Below are positions 11,444 to 33,297 of a stretch of DNA of 64,000 nucleotides, one piece after another. Every line of letters begins with the position of its first letter. The first letter of the stretch is position 1. The stretch spans positions 3,890,001 to 3,954,000 of the forward strand of contig JAJTWR010000159.1 of the NCBI GenBank assembly GCA_021613335.1, written 5' to 3'. The stretch comes from Whitmania pigra (lineage: Eukaryota > Annelida > Clitellata > Hirudinida > Haemopidae). The notes below the pieces were generated by a model. It saw nothing but the letters and a program-made list of their open reading frames with translations. It was not told the origin of the DNA and did no database searches. The position numbers were made by a program, and so were the translations under genes.

Positions 11444-11605
11444 GAATTGTTTAAGTTTAAAGGAAGTATTAAATGTATCAAATTAATAATATTATAACAT
11501 AAGAATGAATTGTGTAAGTTAAAGGAAGTATTAAATGTATCAGATTAATAATATTATAATATAATAATGAATTGTTTAAGTTTAAAGTAAGTATTAAATG
11601 TATCG
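11444..11605. repeat. 62-63 bp tandem repeat, about 2.6 copies
   Basis: Copies start at gaattg 11444, 11507 and 11569 and share the core gtattaaatgtatc. They differ at a few positions; the third copy is cut short. Confidence 0.85.
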
Positions 11606-12995
11606 AATGACTTTCCATAGATTTCCTTGATAATCAGAACACATGGCAAACAATCGGAGATAATGTTAAAATGAATTTTTTTGCTTCTTGAGCGAGGATT
11701 TGCTTAATTGGTTAATAATAATTGCTTAATAATGTTTGGATTAACTTTTTAATCTTTGACTCCCCTTGAAATAATGACAAGATGGCGATCATTCTCAAAA
11801 ATCACGTCATTTGATGGAGTCTTTTAGAAAAGCTGAAACCAATCGTAAAAATAAAATTAATTAATTAATTTAATTAATTGATAATTTCTGACGCTTTGTG
11901 TCCATTTAAAAATTTTCCTTTCGTTAAAACAACAAATTGCCGCTTCAAAAGTTATAAGAAACAAATACTCGAAAGGGTATATTTTAATTTTAGCTTAAAT
12001 ATATTTTAAACACATATTTGAATTTAAATAAACATACTTAAATGTTATACACATATTTGAATTGTATACACGTTTTTTTTTCATGTTGAAGTTTAAAATT
12101 GGCTCCTCTATTTAAACCGTTTCCTAGTTTGTTTTACAATTGACCTGTTTTTAAGAATTTGGCTTGAGGCAACAACATAGAAAGTTTATTTCTGACAAAT
12201 AATTTCCTAATGTTGAAAATTGTTTATATTTCCACGTTGATATTGTTCAACGATGTTAAACATAATTGATGAGAATTAACTTAATTAATTAACTTAATCG
12301 AATAACTTAACCATTTATTGTCGCTGCATATACGTAACAGTCCATCTACGGTTTACAACCTTTGTTAAGAAACTGGTTGTTAAATATTTAAATATTTACT
12401 TTAAGAAACAAAAACTTATCTAATTACAACACCAAGAAGGGATTTTTAATCGAATAATTTGATGGATTTCAGAATATTGTTTGTGAGATGAATTCCAAGA
12501 GAAATAATAAATTGAAACATTTGAGTAATAGTAATGATGCCAACGATGACACGACTAATGACATTGCAATGATGAAACGGCGATGCCTTGCAAATATATG
12601 CAAATGTATGCAAATTCATGTTGTTCATGCAAATATATGCAAGCCAATAGGTTATGATGCTGATGAACCCTTGATTAAACTACGGATGACGATTGTCTGT
12701 TTACACAAAGCTCCACTAAGACACAGCAGAAAATATGGCGAAAAAATGCAAAAATATTCCTTAGAAATCTTATTTGTGAAAATTATTTGAAATATTTAAA
12801 TTATTTAGTTTATTTACATTACTTCAACAGCATTTTTTAAAGGAAGAAATTCGTTTCACACGAAGACAAGTTTCCTTTGAAACAACAACACAAAGATGAA
12901 GCATAAAAACATGTAAAAATAACGATAATGACAATAAAACATAAAAAATAATATTATTAGTAAACTATAAATAAAAAAACTAAAACACATAAATT

Positions 12996-13286
<291 letters not shown>

Positions 13287-14203
13287 TGTGCAAAATAAAT
13301 GAAACATAACTCAACCCTGAGTTTCCAACTTAGATGTGAGATGAACATCAGTCAAGTTTAGCAGAAAACAGGTGATCTTGTCTCCACGTCGAAAGTTCTT
13401 TTTCATACGTTTTGCTGTGCGAGTGAGAGGATTAAAAGTGAATTTAAGTGAAAACAAACATATAAAAATAAATACAAAGACTCAAAACTGACGTCGTTGT
13501 CGTTGTTATTGTAGTTGCTGGTCTCAAAAGAAGTGTCCGTCCAATAAACAAACCATCAAGGATATTAAACAAAACCGTAAATAAAAAAAAACAAAATAAC
13601 AAAAAATAATCCGTCATGTTATCGTCTGCAAAAGTTAAAATCAAAATTTAGGTGCACTTAGATCAAACAAAACACTGAAAACTTCAAAATAAACGAAGAA
13701 AATTACACGTGCATTTGATTGGTCGCAAGAATTCGAATGACGAATAATTATGTAATTAGGTCAAACAGAATGGGTCGAAAATTATGAATCGTAAAAATCT
13801 GTCTGCAAACGACAAGGCGAATAGAGCCAAGCAAGCATAGCGAAAGGACACGAGTAAGCCTAACATATTAAAAATGGAAATTTAAACAGGATCTGGAATT
13901 TCCACCGATTCATGGTCACGTGATGCGTTGTAGCGACGACGACGACGACGGAGACAGCGACAACGACAAAATTGTTGTGAAATTCTCAACTTCAGGTATT
14001 TTCCGTTTTGACCATCTTCCAGGAACTTCAACTCAACAGTGTTTCATCAACAACAAATGCAACAACAGCCTTCATCATCATCGTTGTCTTCATCGCCGTT
14101 ACTTTCTTCACTATCCCATTCATCTTCGTCGTCTTCAACAAATCAACCTCCATCATCATCATCACTATCATCATCATTATCACTATCATCATCATCGTCG
14201 TCG

Positions 14204-14240
<37 letters not shown>

Positions 14241-14284
14241 AGTCGTCGTCATGGTCTTACAATTATCATGGGAAGGAGTGGTCT

Positions 14285-24319
<10,035 letters not shown>

Positions 24320-25930
24320 AGGAGACATGTTGTCGTTGTTGTTGTTGTTGGCGATTCAACTTCTTTCTTCAACAGCAACAAATTCTCTCAACAATTCTCT
24401 ATTCCTACTGCTAGAGCTTCTATGGCTTCTAAGTGATATTAATGGTGCCTATTAATTAATTAAAGACGATTAACATATAAATCGAATTACTAATAAACGA
24501 CTAATAAATATATGGCTAATAAAATATATTCGCAAAGCAGAGCGTTTGACCGAGCAGACGAGTTCCGACGTCTTATTGAAGCCGAGGCTGCTTGGATGCA
24601 TTGGATGCATTGGATGCATTTCCATGCGATCAACAGCCTGCATGTGCACAAACTTCCCTGCACAAAAAACGTGCACCATCGTGTCATGGGGACGCGGAGG
24701 GGCAGTTGGTGGTCATGATTGTAGTTCCGATTGTGGTTAGGATTTTTATAGTTGTGACAGTATTGTAGTTATGATTACAGTTACGACTAGAGTTCTGATT
24801 GTAGTTATGATTGTTGTTAAGATTGCGATTATGATTATAGTTCTGATTGCAGTTATGATTATTATAGTTATGACTGTAGTCATGATAGTGGTGATATAGG
24901 TTGAAGCTTCCACATGCAATTGTGTTAACAATTAGTTTGTTGAATGTTTCCCATTATTGTTGTTGATGTCGTATTTGCATTAAACTGTTGTTAAGTGCAA
25001 TGCAACTTTGTTTTTTTAAAATAATTCCTCACATCAACAACATCAATGATAACAACATTAAAACAACAACAACAACAATAACAATAATAACAACATTAAC
25101 AGCTATAATAATAATAATATTATTATTAGTTGAAAACAATGTTCTCCAAATTCCCCGGATATCAGGTTGGTTGACCTTACAGTCAAGACAAAAGACGCCA
25201 CGAGTCACGTGGAACCAATTTCGATTGATAAAATTACATGCACGTTTTATATCGATGTTTCTCCATTATTAATTTATATTTTATGATTATATTATTTTAT
25301 TATATTCTATCGTTGCAATTAATGTTTTTATTTCATTTCATTTTATATTATTATTATTATATAAAAGGAAAATGCACAACACTTGTACAACTATATTGTT
25401 AACTTGAAGTTCGTACAAAACATATTAAGCAATACAAAGCCCTAGGTAGACGATACAAGAAACACATACAAACATTGAGTGCACGACGAGTCACATACAA
25501 AACAAGGATCGATTTTTCTGCTGGCAGCTTTGCATGGCACTGCCTTCTCAGGTTCAAGGATGTTATTGCTTATTATAATATTCATTCACGATGTGAAAGT
25601 ATGATATGTGATTATTGATATCAGCTAATAAATAATATATTGCGTAGAGTTACAAATATATATGAAGATGCCAAAATATCAGCATACGATTTAAATTATT
25701 TGGATGACAAATTGACGTCACTCGTTAATTATGTATGTCAGCCTGCTAAAAACAACACAAAGTAATCACTTAAATTCATTCAAAACATTTTTGAATTATG
25801 TATTTAAAATTACGTATCTCATTACAATATTTATTAATAAAATTATAATAATAATTTATCTTATTGTAATATAAATGCATTTTTTTACACATGAAGGCAC
25901 CGTATAAATTATATCGTAATTATCGGTTTC
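24320..25930. other. Region upstream of FasII-like gene, no gene seen
   Basis: Contains a CAA-rich stretch that may be the 5' UTR (24320-24380), three copies of ttggatgca at 24593-24620, a degenerate 12-bp repeat based on attgtagttatg (about 24720-24890), (CAA)n near 25055-25090, and unique AT-rich sequence. Promoter elements were not recognised. Confidence 0.5.
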
Positions 25931-25939
25931 CTATATAAC

Positions 25940-26465
25940 TTCTGCCCTTGCACGCTGCCTTGTTCTCTCTCGCTTAGACTATTGTAACTCTCTTCTTTAT
26001 GGCACATCTGCTTCTTTAATTCAATCTTTACAACGCGTCCAAAACAAGCTTGCCAATCTTGTTCGCCTCAACCCTACCCTCAATAGCATGGACCGTCTGA
26101 AGAAGTTGTACTGGTTGCCGATCCATAGTCGTATCACATTTAATTAAAATTGCCCTCATGACATATCACATTCTAGCAACATCCACGCCACCTTATCTCC
26201 ATCACCTACTAGATCGCCGCCAAACATCTGGTCTTCGTTCATCGTCAGCCACTCAACTTCACCAACCGGTACACAAATCATCCCTCCCAAACAGAGGCTT
26301 CTCGTACGCCTCTCCAGCTGTTTGGAACAGACTTCCTTCCACCTCCAGAGCCCAGCCATCCCTGGAGCTCTTCAAACGCCACATGAAGACCCACCTCTTC
26401 AGGACTTCATGGGACAGCGAAGACACAAGGCGCCTCTGACGCTACGCACGTGGTGCTTTGTAAAT

Positions 26466-26466
<1 letters not shown>
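25940..26466 (+). mobile_element. L2-like LINE 3' fragment (RT C-terminus)
   Basis: Translation gives SRLDYCNSLLYGTSASLIQ, LQRVQNKLANLVRLNP, KKLYWLPIHSRITF and, after a small frameshifting insertion near 26143, KIALMTYHILATSTPPYL, GFSYASPAVWNRLPS, SLELFKRHMKTHLF. This is the characteristic C-terminal end of L2/CR1-type reverse transcriptases. The 3' tail (ctctgacgctacgcacgtggtgct) runs straight into (TTA)n. It is 5'-truncated and broken, so inactive. Confidence 0.88.
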
Positions 26467-26564
<98 letters not shown>

Positions 26565-26588
26565 GTTATTATTATTATTATTATTATA

Positions 26589-26675
<87 letters not shown>

Positions 26676-26692
26676 TATTATTATTATTATTC

Positions 26693-26733
<41 letters not shown>
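26467..26733. repeat. (TTA)n microsatellite at LINE tail
   Basis: Begins directly after the tail of the L2-like fragment, suggesting that it grew from the element's 3' terminal repeat. Confidence 0.95.
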
Positions 26734-26736
<3 letters not shown>

Positions 26737-28845
26737 CTTAAATCATTGAATCAATGGCTAAATGATAAGTTTCGTAGTTTTAGAACGCACCCTTGTGGCG
26801 TACAAATTACGTCATCGGTTGAGCCAAATAACGGCGTTGTTGAATATTCATGAACGACTGACACGTGTCGGATGTCCATTTACAAACGATTTTTATTATG
26901 GATATTAATCGAATAGTTATCAAATAATTTATTTACAAATTAATATAAGAAAAACATTTAAAATTTTGATAACGCATTTTTAAACCTTGCCGCCAAATAA
27001 TTTCTCCATAAGTTTCTCTTAACAAACTGAAAAGAAGAAATCATTTCTAATGGTTTCTTTGTTATATTTCTGCTTTTGGACGTAATAAATGCAATTATAA
27101 TTTATATTGCAATGTTGACAAAAAATTATTACTTCGTATAATTTAATTCCTAATTTACACTTGCCTATCAAGTTCATTTAATTATGTCACTAGGATAGTT
27201 TATATTGATATCAATCAACTTTATCACTATCATAATAATTATCATCATCATAACCGTCGTCATCATCATCATCATTGCCATCTAATCGATGCACAACTCC
27301 AGTACAATCCGTGCCCAAGCATGACTCAGACGAGTGACAAGGCCGATAGCAGGTGCTCCTTCGTGGTCACGTGACTCATGGGCATCTGCTTCAATTCGCG
27401 GTCTTTTTAGAGGACGTAGCGGCTGTGCACGAGGTTCGGTCAATTGCGACCTAGATGTAGGACACAACGGAAGGTTGTGTTGATCGGCGGTTGAAAGTGT
27501 GAGGTGAATGAAGTTAGGTGTAGATTGGTTATAGAATAAATTTGATAAGGAATCCATGAGGAGGCGATATGTCACGTTCTTCACTCGAAGTAGTACCAGG
27601 TGTGAAGTAACAGGTAATACTGCTGCCACCACCAACTTCAAGTTCTTCACCAGAAACAAGGAATTGGAACTAAAGCTTTATTTACACACTAAAAATCTTA
27701 AAGACTTAAACCGCAGCAACCGTCACACGCAGCTCTTCTCGACCTCCTTTTTATACAAGATTTAACCTATGTTTGTCAACATTTCCTAAATTCTAGCAAA
27801 ATATCATCCAATCAAAATTCGTGAATAAATGTAGAATTGAAAAAAAGACATTGGCTAGTTTAAACAAATAACCCAATGTATAATGAAATGTACTCACGCG
27901 CTATAAATCATTAACAGTGAATCTATTAATGATCAAACCATGTCTGGTTGTCTTCAAGACCCAATGACTACCCGATAGATAAATTTAAGACACACTTGAG
28001 TAAATTTGTTTATTAGAACTAAAAAGAATGGTTATTATACAGATCCAGGTCTTCTTAACTACTATAAATATTAGTTATGTCATGTTGTGTTGTTTTATAA
28101 TGCAGATATTTAAATCCTGCAACCAAATGATTTATTTCCAGCACCATAATCTTTCCATTTTCACCATCATCATCATGAAACCCCACCACAATCATCATCA
28201 TAATCATCATCCATTCTATACGAATCGTTAAGTTCATCCAAGCAGCCTAAGACAGAATAATATCGAACACGCGCAGCATTCCACCCAATCAGCTGCAGCT
28301 AAATTTTCTGGACGAACCTCCTCAATATTTGTTTTGTTGAGTTCAACTATATAATCTCACTTCGCTGTCACAACTGTCTAAATTGACGAAAGTTTAGTTT
28401 TTAAAACTTTACACTTGCTTCATGTCTGCTCAGAACGAAAACAAATAGTTGGAACGTTTGAGGACATACCTCCAATCGAGATTTAGAAGATGTTTAGTTA
28501 TTTGAAACAATCTGCGGCTTAATAATTATTCATCATTGATATGACACTATACTTAAGGCGCCATAAATGAATTAGTATTAATATTTATTTTATTTGTTTT
28601 ATTGTGTATCAAATTATAGTTTATTTTTAGAGAAATCATGTACGAATTTCTGAGTATTTATCAGATGAATGTTGTTTTATTGTTTATACTCTTAGAGGAG
28701 TCTTGAATACAAGAGGATGGGTAATAATTACTAAATACGCTTTTGACTAAACTGTGTACAACTCTATTCAAATGATTAATTTAGAAATTAATAATCTATT
28801 TAGAAAAAAATTATTGATGATCATTTTTAAAATATGCTCAAATTT
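26734..28845. other. No gene seen
   Basis: AT-rich, with (CAT)n near 27240-27280 and 28160-28215. A 125-codon minus-strand open frame at 27282-27659 has no recognisable domain. At 28541-28580 the sequence cttaaggcgccataaatgaa resembles the LINE-type tail at 60485, again followed by an AT-rich tract. Confidence 0.5.
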
Positions 28846-29157
28846 TAGTACAAAAATTATACTGATGAGCAATTGAGGGACATGGAAAAGCATCATAGTT
28901 ACGTAATGAAACCATACCTGTCTGATGACACCTTCAACTCGCTTGTGTGGAGACCGAATGTTCGACAGTTGATAAATGACAAACTAAGTGATGCTAAACC
29001 ATCTCAAAATGAAAAAGAAACTTCAGAGGAACATGACTACACAGTTGGAAAAATTATTTTATTTGACGACCTTATGATGACTATGCATGTATCGAACATC
29101 GTGTTTACTGCAGCGTATAGGTGTGAAGACTTGCTCAATATGCTTTTGTTGAATTGA
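28846..29157 (+). CDS. Unidentified exon-like ORF
   Basis: After an attttag acceptor-like sequence the frame YKNYTDEQLRDMEKHHSYV... stays open for about 100 codons to TGA at 29155. Composition is protein-like (EKHHSYVMKPYLSDD, SLVWRPNVRQLINDKL) rather than repeat-derived. A possible donor is atgcat|gtatcg near 29089. I do not recognise a family. It may belong with the interrupted frame 29264-30414. Confidence 0.35.
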
Positions 29158-29391
29158 AACTGATTAATTTAAGATTTAATGACTTAAATAACTGAAATAA
29201 TTTATTTTGTCAACTGGTTTTGGTAATAATAAGAATGGTCTAATGCAATAACGGATGATTTAACTTTGGGAGGCAGGATTCGTTGGTGAAGCAGAAATAA
29301 TTAGGTCTAATTTGTTTCCAGTAATTGAATATTTAAATGATGTAATAATAATTCCCTCAAAACCTGGTTACATACCATGGTGGATTGAGAC

Positions 29392-30375
29392 CAGTGATGG
29401 GTAGTTACTAACTATAAGTAGTTAACTACTAGTTAATAACTACTTTAAAGTAGTTAGGAAGTAGTTAATAACTACTCTTAAAAAAGTAGTTAAAAAATAG
29501 TAATTAACTACTTTTAAAGTAGTTATTAACTACAAATAGTTAACTACTTTTAAAGTAGTTATTAACTACAAATAGTTAACTACTTTTTAACTACTTTAAA
29601 AAAAATTTTAAAATAAAATGAATAAAATTAACTTTTTCCAATTTTACAATTTGGTACATCACTTTATAAGCATAGTTTCTTAGTTTTCAACTTTTGCTTA
29701 CTACCGCCATTTCTCGCTTCTGAATTATTACTCTTATTAGTCGTATTCTGAAAACGTTTTATATAAATGGCTCAGAACAGTGAATATGATGATTTATATG
29801 ACTATATGGAAAGTGTACCAAACTCTTGTGATAATGAGGTAGCTGAACAACTTAATGATTATTTATCAAACTCCGCAAGAAATATACAAACTCTACTTAA
29901 TTATCCAGCTGTTTGTGGTGCATTCATCAAGCTTAATTCAACATTACCAAGTTCAGCAGCAGTTGAAAGACTTTTTAGTATAGCAGGGCAGGTTTTATGT
30001 AACAGACGATGTAAATTATCGGATAATCATATTGACATGATGATTTTTTTAAGGGATCGCTTGAAACCTACTGAATACTTCTGTTTTTGATTAATTTGGA
30101 CAATAAAATTTTGTTGAAAATGTTACACTAGTGTAAATAAATATGCTAATAATTATGTCTTGTTCAATTGTCCAGAAAATTAATTTTATCAAATGTCAAC
30201 GGAAAAGTAGTTAAAAAAGTAGTTAAAAAGTAGTTAACTACTATGCAAGTAGTTAAGGAGTAGTTACTAACTACTTATTTAAAAAGTAGTTAAAAATAGT
30301 TACTAACTACTTTTTTTATAAAAATAGTTAACTACAGTAGTTAACTACTTTTTAAGTAGTTAAAGCCCATCACTG
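29392..30375 (+). mobile_element. Internally deleted hAT DNA transposon, 984 bp
   Basis: Terminal inverted repeats CAGTGATGGG / CCCATCACTG are flanked by a perfect 8-bp target duplication attgagac (29384-29391 and 30376-30383), the hallmark of hAT elements. Both ends are filled with subterminal repeats of the self-complementary word agtagttaactact (about 29400-29590 and 30205-30365), the usual transposase-binding layout. Inside is one short ORF holding only the hAT C-terminal dimerisation region. The catalytic domain is missing, so it cannot move by itself. Confidence 0.93.
29767..30090 (+). CDS. hAT dimerisation-domain-only protein, 107 aa
   Basis: ATG at 29767; MAQNSEYDDLYDYMESV, then LNYPAVCGAFIKLNSTLPSSAAVERLFSIAG and CKLSDNHIDMMIFLRDRL. 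The block LP.SSAAVERLFS..G......R..L......M...L is the hAT family C-terminal dimerisation domain (Dimer_Tnp_hAT). The RNase-H-like catalytic core and BED finger are absent. The frame has its own ATG and no damage. Such a fragment could pair with full-length transposase. Confidence 0.85.
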   Translation: MAQNSEYDDLYDYMESVPNSCDNEVAEQLNDYLSNSARNIQTLLNYPAVCGAFIKLNSTLPSSAAVERLFSIAGQVLCNRRCKLSDNHIDMMIFLRDRLKPTEYFCF

Positions 30376-30414
30376 ATTGAGACGCTACTCAAGAATTGGT
30401 TAAAACATGTTTAA

Positions 30415-33297
30415 TCGTTTAATTGTAATTATTATATAATATTTGATATTATTAGAAATTTTAATTACATTCTAAATACTTGATAAATATGCAATAAATT
30501 TATTGAAACAGCCCCTTTGCGTTTCTCTCTAATTGTCATGACTATTTGATGGAGGATTTAATCAAATTCTTGAAGGGTGAACATGTTGATGAGGTGAGTG
30601 TTGAGTACAACTAAAATACCACTTTTGACCACAGTTTACTTTTGGACTAATGCTGAACGAATCAATATTAAGATATTACCTTAATTAAATATTTAATTTG
30701 CGTTGACTGCAGGTAACCCAGGAGTAGCTGTTTAATGGAGTAAAAACTATGAAGGATAATATTTTTACATCTAAGTGCCCAAGGAACATGTTGACCATAA
30801 AACATTTGTTTGTCAAAAACCAGTGCTTTTGTCCAAAATATGTTTTATTTGTTCAACCTTTTTTCTAGCATCTCTTACATTATCATGTTTTCATAAAATA
30901 TTATTATTATTATTATTATTATTGTATAATTCTGTGCTACTTATTTAACTGGAAAGCTATCAAAATTTGTCAAGCTGAAAATACGTTCTAGTACATAATA
31001 TAAAATGTCGTTGTACATCATAAAGCGTTATAACCATCATAATGTTAGCATTCTCATTTACCAGTGTTGCCGTAAGTACTCCAAAAATGTACTTAAGTAT
31101 AAGTACAAAGTACCTGGGACTGAAGGTACTTATAAGTACAGGTACAAGTACGCTGAGGGCAATGTACTTAAGCACAAGTACAAGTATTTTGAACTTACTC
31201 AAGCATAAGTACAAGTACTTTTGGGGACCTTCATTGATCAGAAATAATATTCGTTATCTTCAATACAATGTTAAGACAAGTGTAGCAGAAACGTTTGGAG
31301 ACAAACATCTAGAAAGTTTATTGAATGAGAGAACAGAGAATGAAAGAATAAATAAATATCCGCCGAATACGTGAAGAGATGATGGATGATGCGCATCTGC
31401 GCGGGAAGATTCAAAAACACTGAAAACTTGCTTGCACTATCGAGGAAGCTTATAACTCACTTGATTATCGAAGATAAACATCTACTAAATGGCATTCAAG
31501 CAGGATGAATGCATTCACACGGAACAATGAATGCATTCACACGGAACAATGAATGCACTTCACTCTTCTAACCAGGACTCTCTACTAAGAATTCCTCCTG
31601 TGATTCCATTGGTTGCAGAAAAAGAGGAATATCATTGCAAACTACACTCGTCCACTAAGGACTGATGCCTGTACAGGAATAAACACGGATATAAAGTACA
31701 ATGCATATTAGACTTCTGCAAATATCCAGCCCCACAACTGGCTCCAACAACAACAACAACAACAGCAAATTAGTCTTTTCAGGCGATAGAAACAGCACAT
31801 TGAGAATATCAATTGTATACATATAAACTGCGCACGAATGAATCCCAGGCAATGACTTATGCTCAACTAACAGCTAAGACGTGACTGACGGATGGTCATG
31901 CTGGGTGACGAGAACCATCACTCTGAAACGACACAAACAACAACATGCAAAAGCCGAATAAAACAACAACAATGACGACAACGGCAACAATGCGAACAGC
32001 AGCACCAGCAACAGCAACGACAACCGCAATGAACGACCACTTAATTACTCTTGAATCTAACTTCAGAGACATCGGATAATCGAATGAAGAATTACGCTAC
32101 CTTTTTACGTGTTTAAGTACAAAACCTAGAACCAGGTTGGCTGGAAGACATAACTTGTCAACGTGTCAGGAGGAAAAGGAGTGGCAAAACAGCAACACGA
32201 AGACACGGAAAGCACCAACTGGAGACAATTTTTACAGCAAAAGAAACGGAGATAACCAAAATTAAAACAAAATTTAAAACAAAATTAAAAATAACAAACT
32301 TGACCTCCCCTTAAAAAGCATTTAAACCGTAAAAGATTCAATTTAACGAAAAAGTTGCAGTGGATTTCCCGTCAACAATCGATAACAACCTTTCTTCGGA
32401 AGTCTAAGCAACGAATCGACAACTTAATCTTATAAACTAGACTAAACATTACGCTAGGTCTATGAAACATATCTCTAGGCATCTCTAAAGCGAATCCATC
32501 ATAATCATTATCATCACCAAAGGAAGAAGAGATGGAAAATGGAGGAACCATAAAAAAAAAACTTGCTTGCTCAATGACGATCACAAACATCTCAGAAAAA
32601 AAAATTCTCACAAAGTCTTTGTTTTTCTGCTCAGCCCTTTCATTGCTCATGGATAACAAAAGAAATGATGCTTAAATGGCCATAACTGAATGGTAAAGGA
32701 CCAGAATGTAGAAAACAAAGAACATCGCTTCAACGAGGCCATATCGAATGTATTTATTATTATCGAGGTGAGCTCTATCGAATGAAAACTTGTTTGACTT
32801 AGAAAGAAAAGCTTGGCACGAAACAGCAAAACAAAATGTTGAACACTCAAAATAGAACAACTCGTCTGGCTTGCAAAGAAGAGATCATCTCGAAATATAT
32901 TTTCTCCATTGCAAGTTCACCTATCTAGTTAAAATGTAGTTAATTAAAAGAACTTACGAGTTAACTAAGCCTAATAAGTTAACCAACGTCTATGGCATGA
33001 AGATTGTTTGGCAACAGTATTTTGATGTTCAGACCACGAGATGGGTTCTCTAGGACCTAAAAAAAAACCTCCCCATCAAGTTGCTATGGCAACCTGGCAT
33101 CAAAGCACGCCTCTGGTCAGCTTAGGCTGGTGGCCCACCTCTGAATATTAACTCAGTGTAACATGAGACGATCGATTAAAATACTATAGAATACAAATCC
33201 ATGGAGACAAAAACAGGAATATGAATAAACATCAGAGATTGACATTCCCCGTGATGTGATTATGCAAACGTGTTACTCCTCGGGAGGTTCGCCCCCA
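30415..33297. other. No gene seen; hAT end and short repeats
   Basis: Holds (TTA)n at 30902-30925, the hAT-like terminus listed separately, 22-bp direct repeats gaatgcattcacacggaaca at 31506-31557, and CAA/CAG-rich sequence at 31745-32030 with no long coding frame. No exon is supported. Confidence 0.5.
31062..31230 (+). mobile_element. hAT-like terminus with AAGTAC subterminal repeats
   Basis: Begins CAGTGTTGCC, a common hAT terminal sequence, followed by many aagtac/gtactt words (aagtacaagtac occurs repeatedly up to 31230). No matching inverted end (GGCAACACTG) is found nearby, so it is probably truncated. The family differs from the element at 29392. Confidence 0.5.

Larger units (their letters stand above)
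29264..30414 (+). pseudogene. Unidentified coding-like frame split by the hAT element
   Basis: From 29264 the frame runs GEAEIIRSNLFPVIEYLNDV...GYIPWWIE up to the hAT insertion at 29392. Past the second copy of the 8-bp target duplication (30384 on) the same frame continues TLLKNWLKHV to TAA at 30412-30414. Before the insertion it was therefore about 50 codons without a stop. The family is unknown and the frame could be chance. If real, it may pair with 28846-29157. Confidence 0.3.

Noticed and set aside
24593..24620. Triple ttggatgca as a regulatory array
   Set aside because: Only three short copies in an otherwise repetitive region; no supporting context.
27282..27659. 125-codon minus-strand frame
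   Set aside because: No domain, no splice context, and codon composition resembling neither the real exons nor a known transposon.
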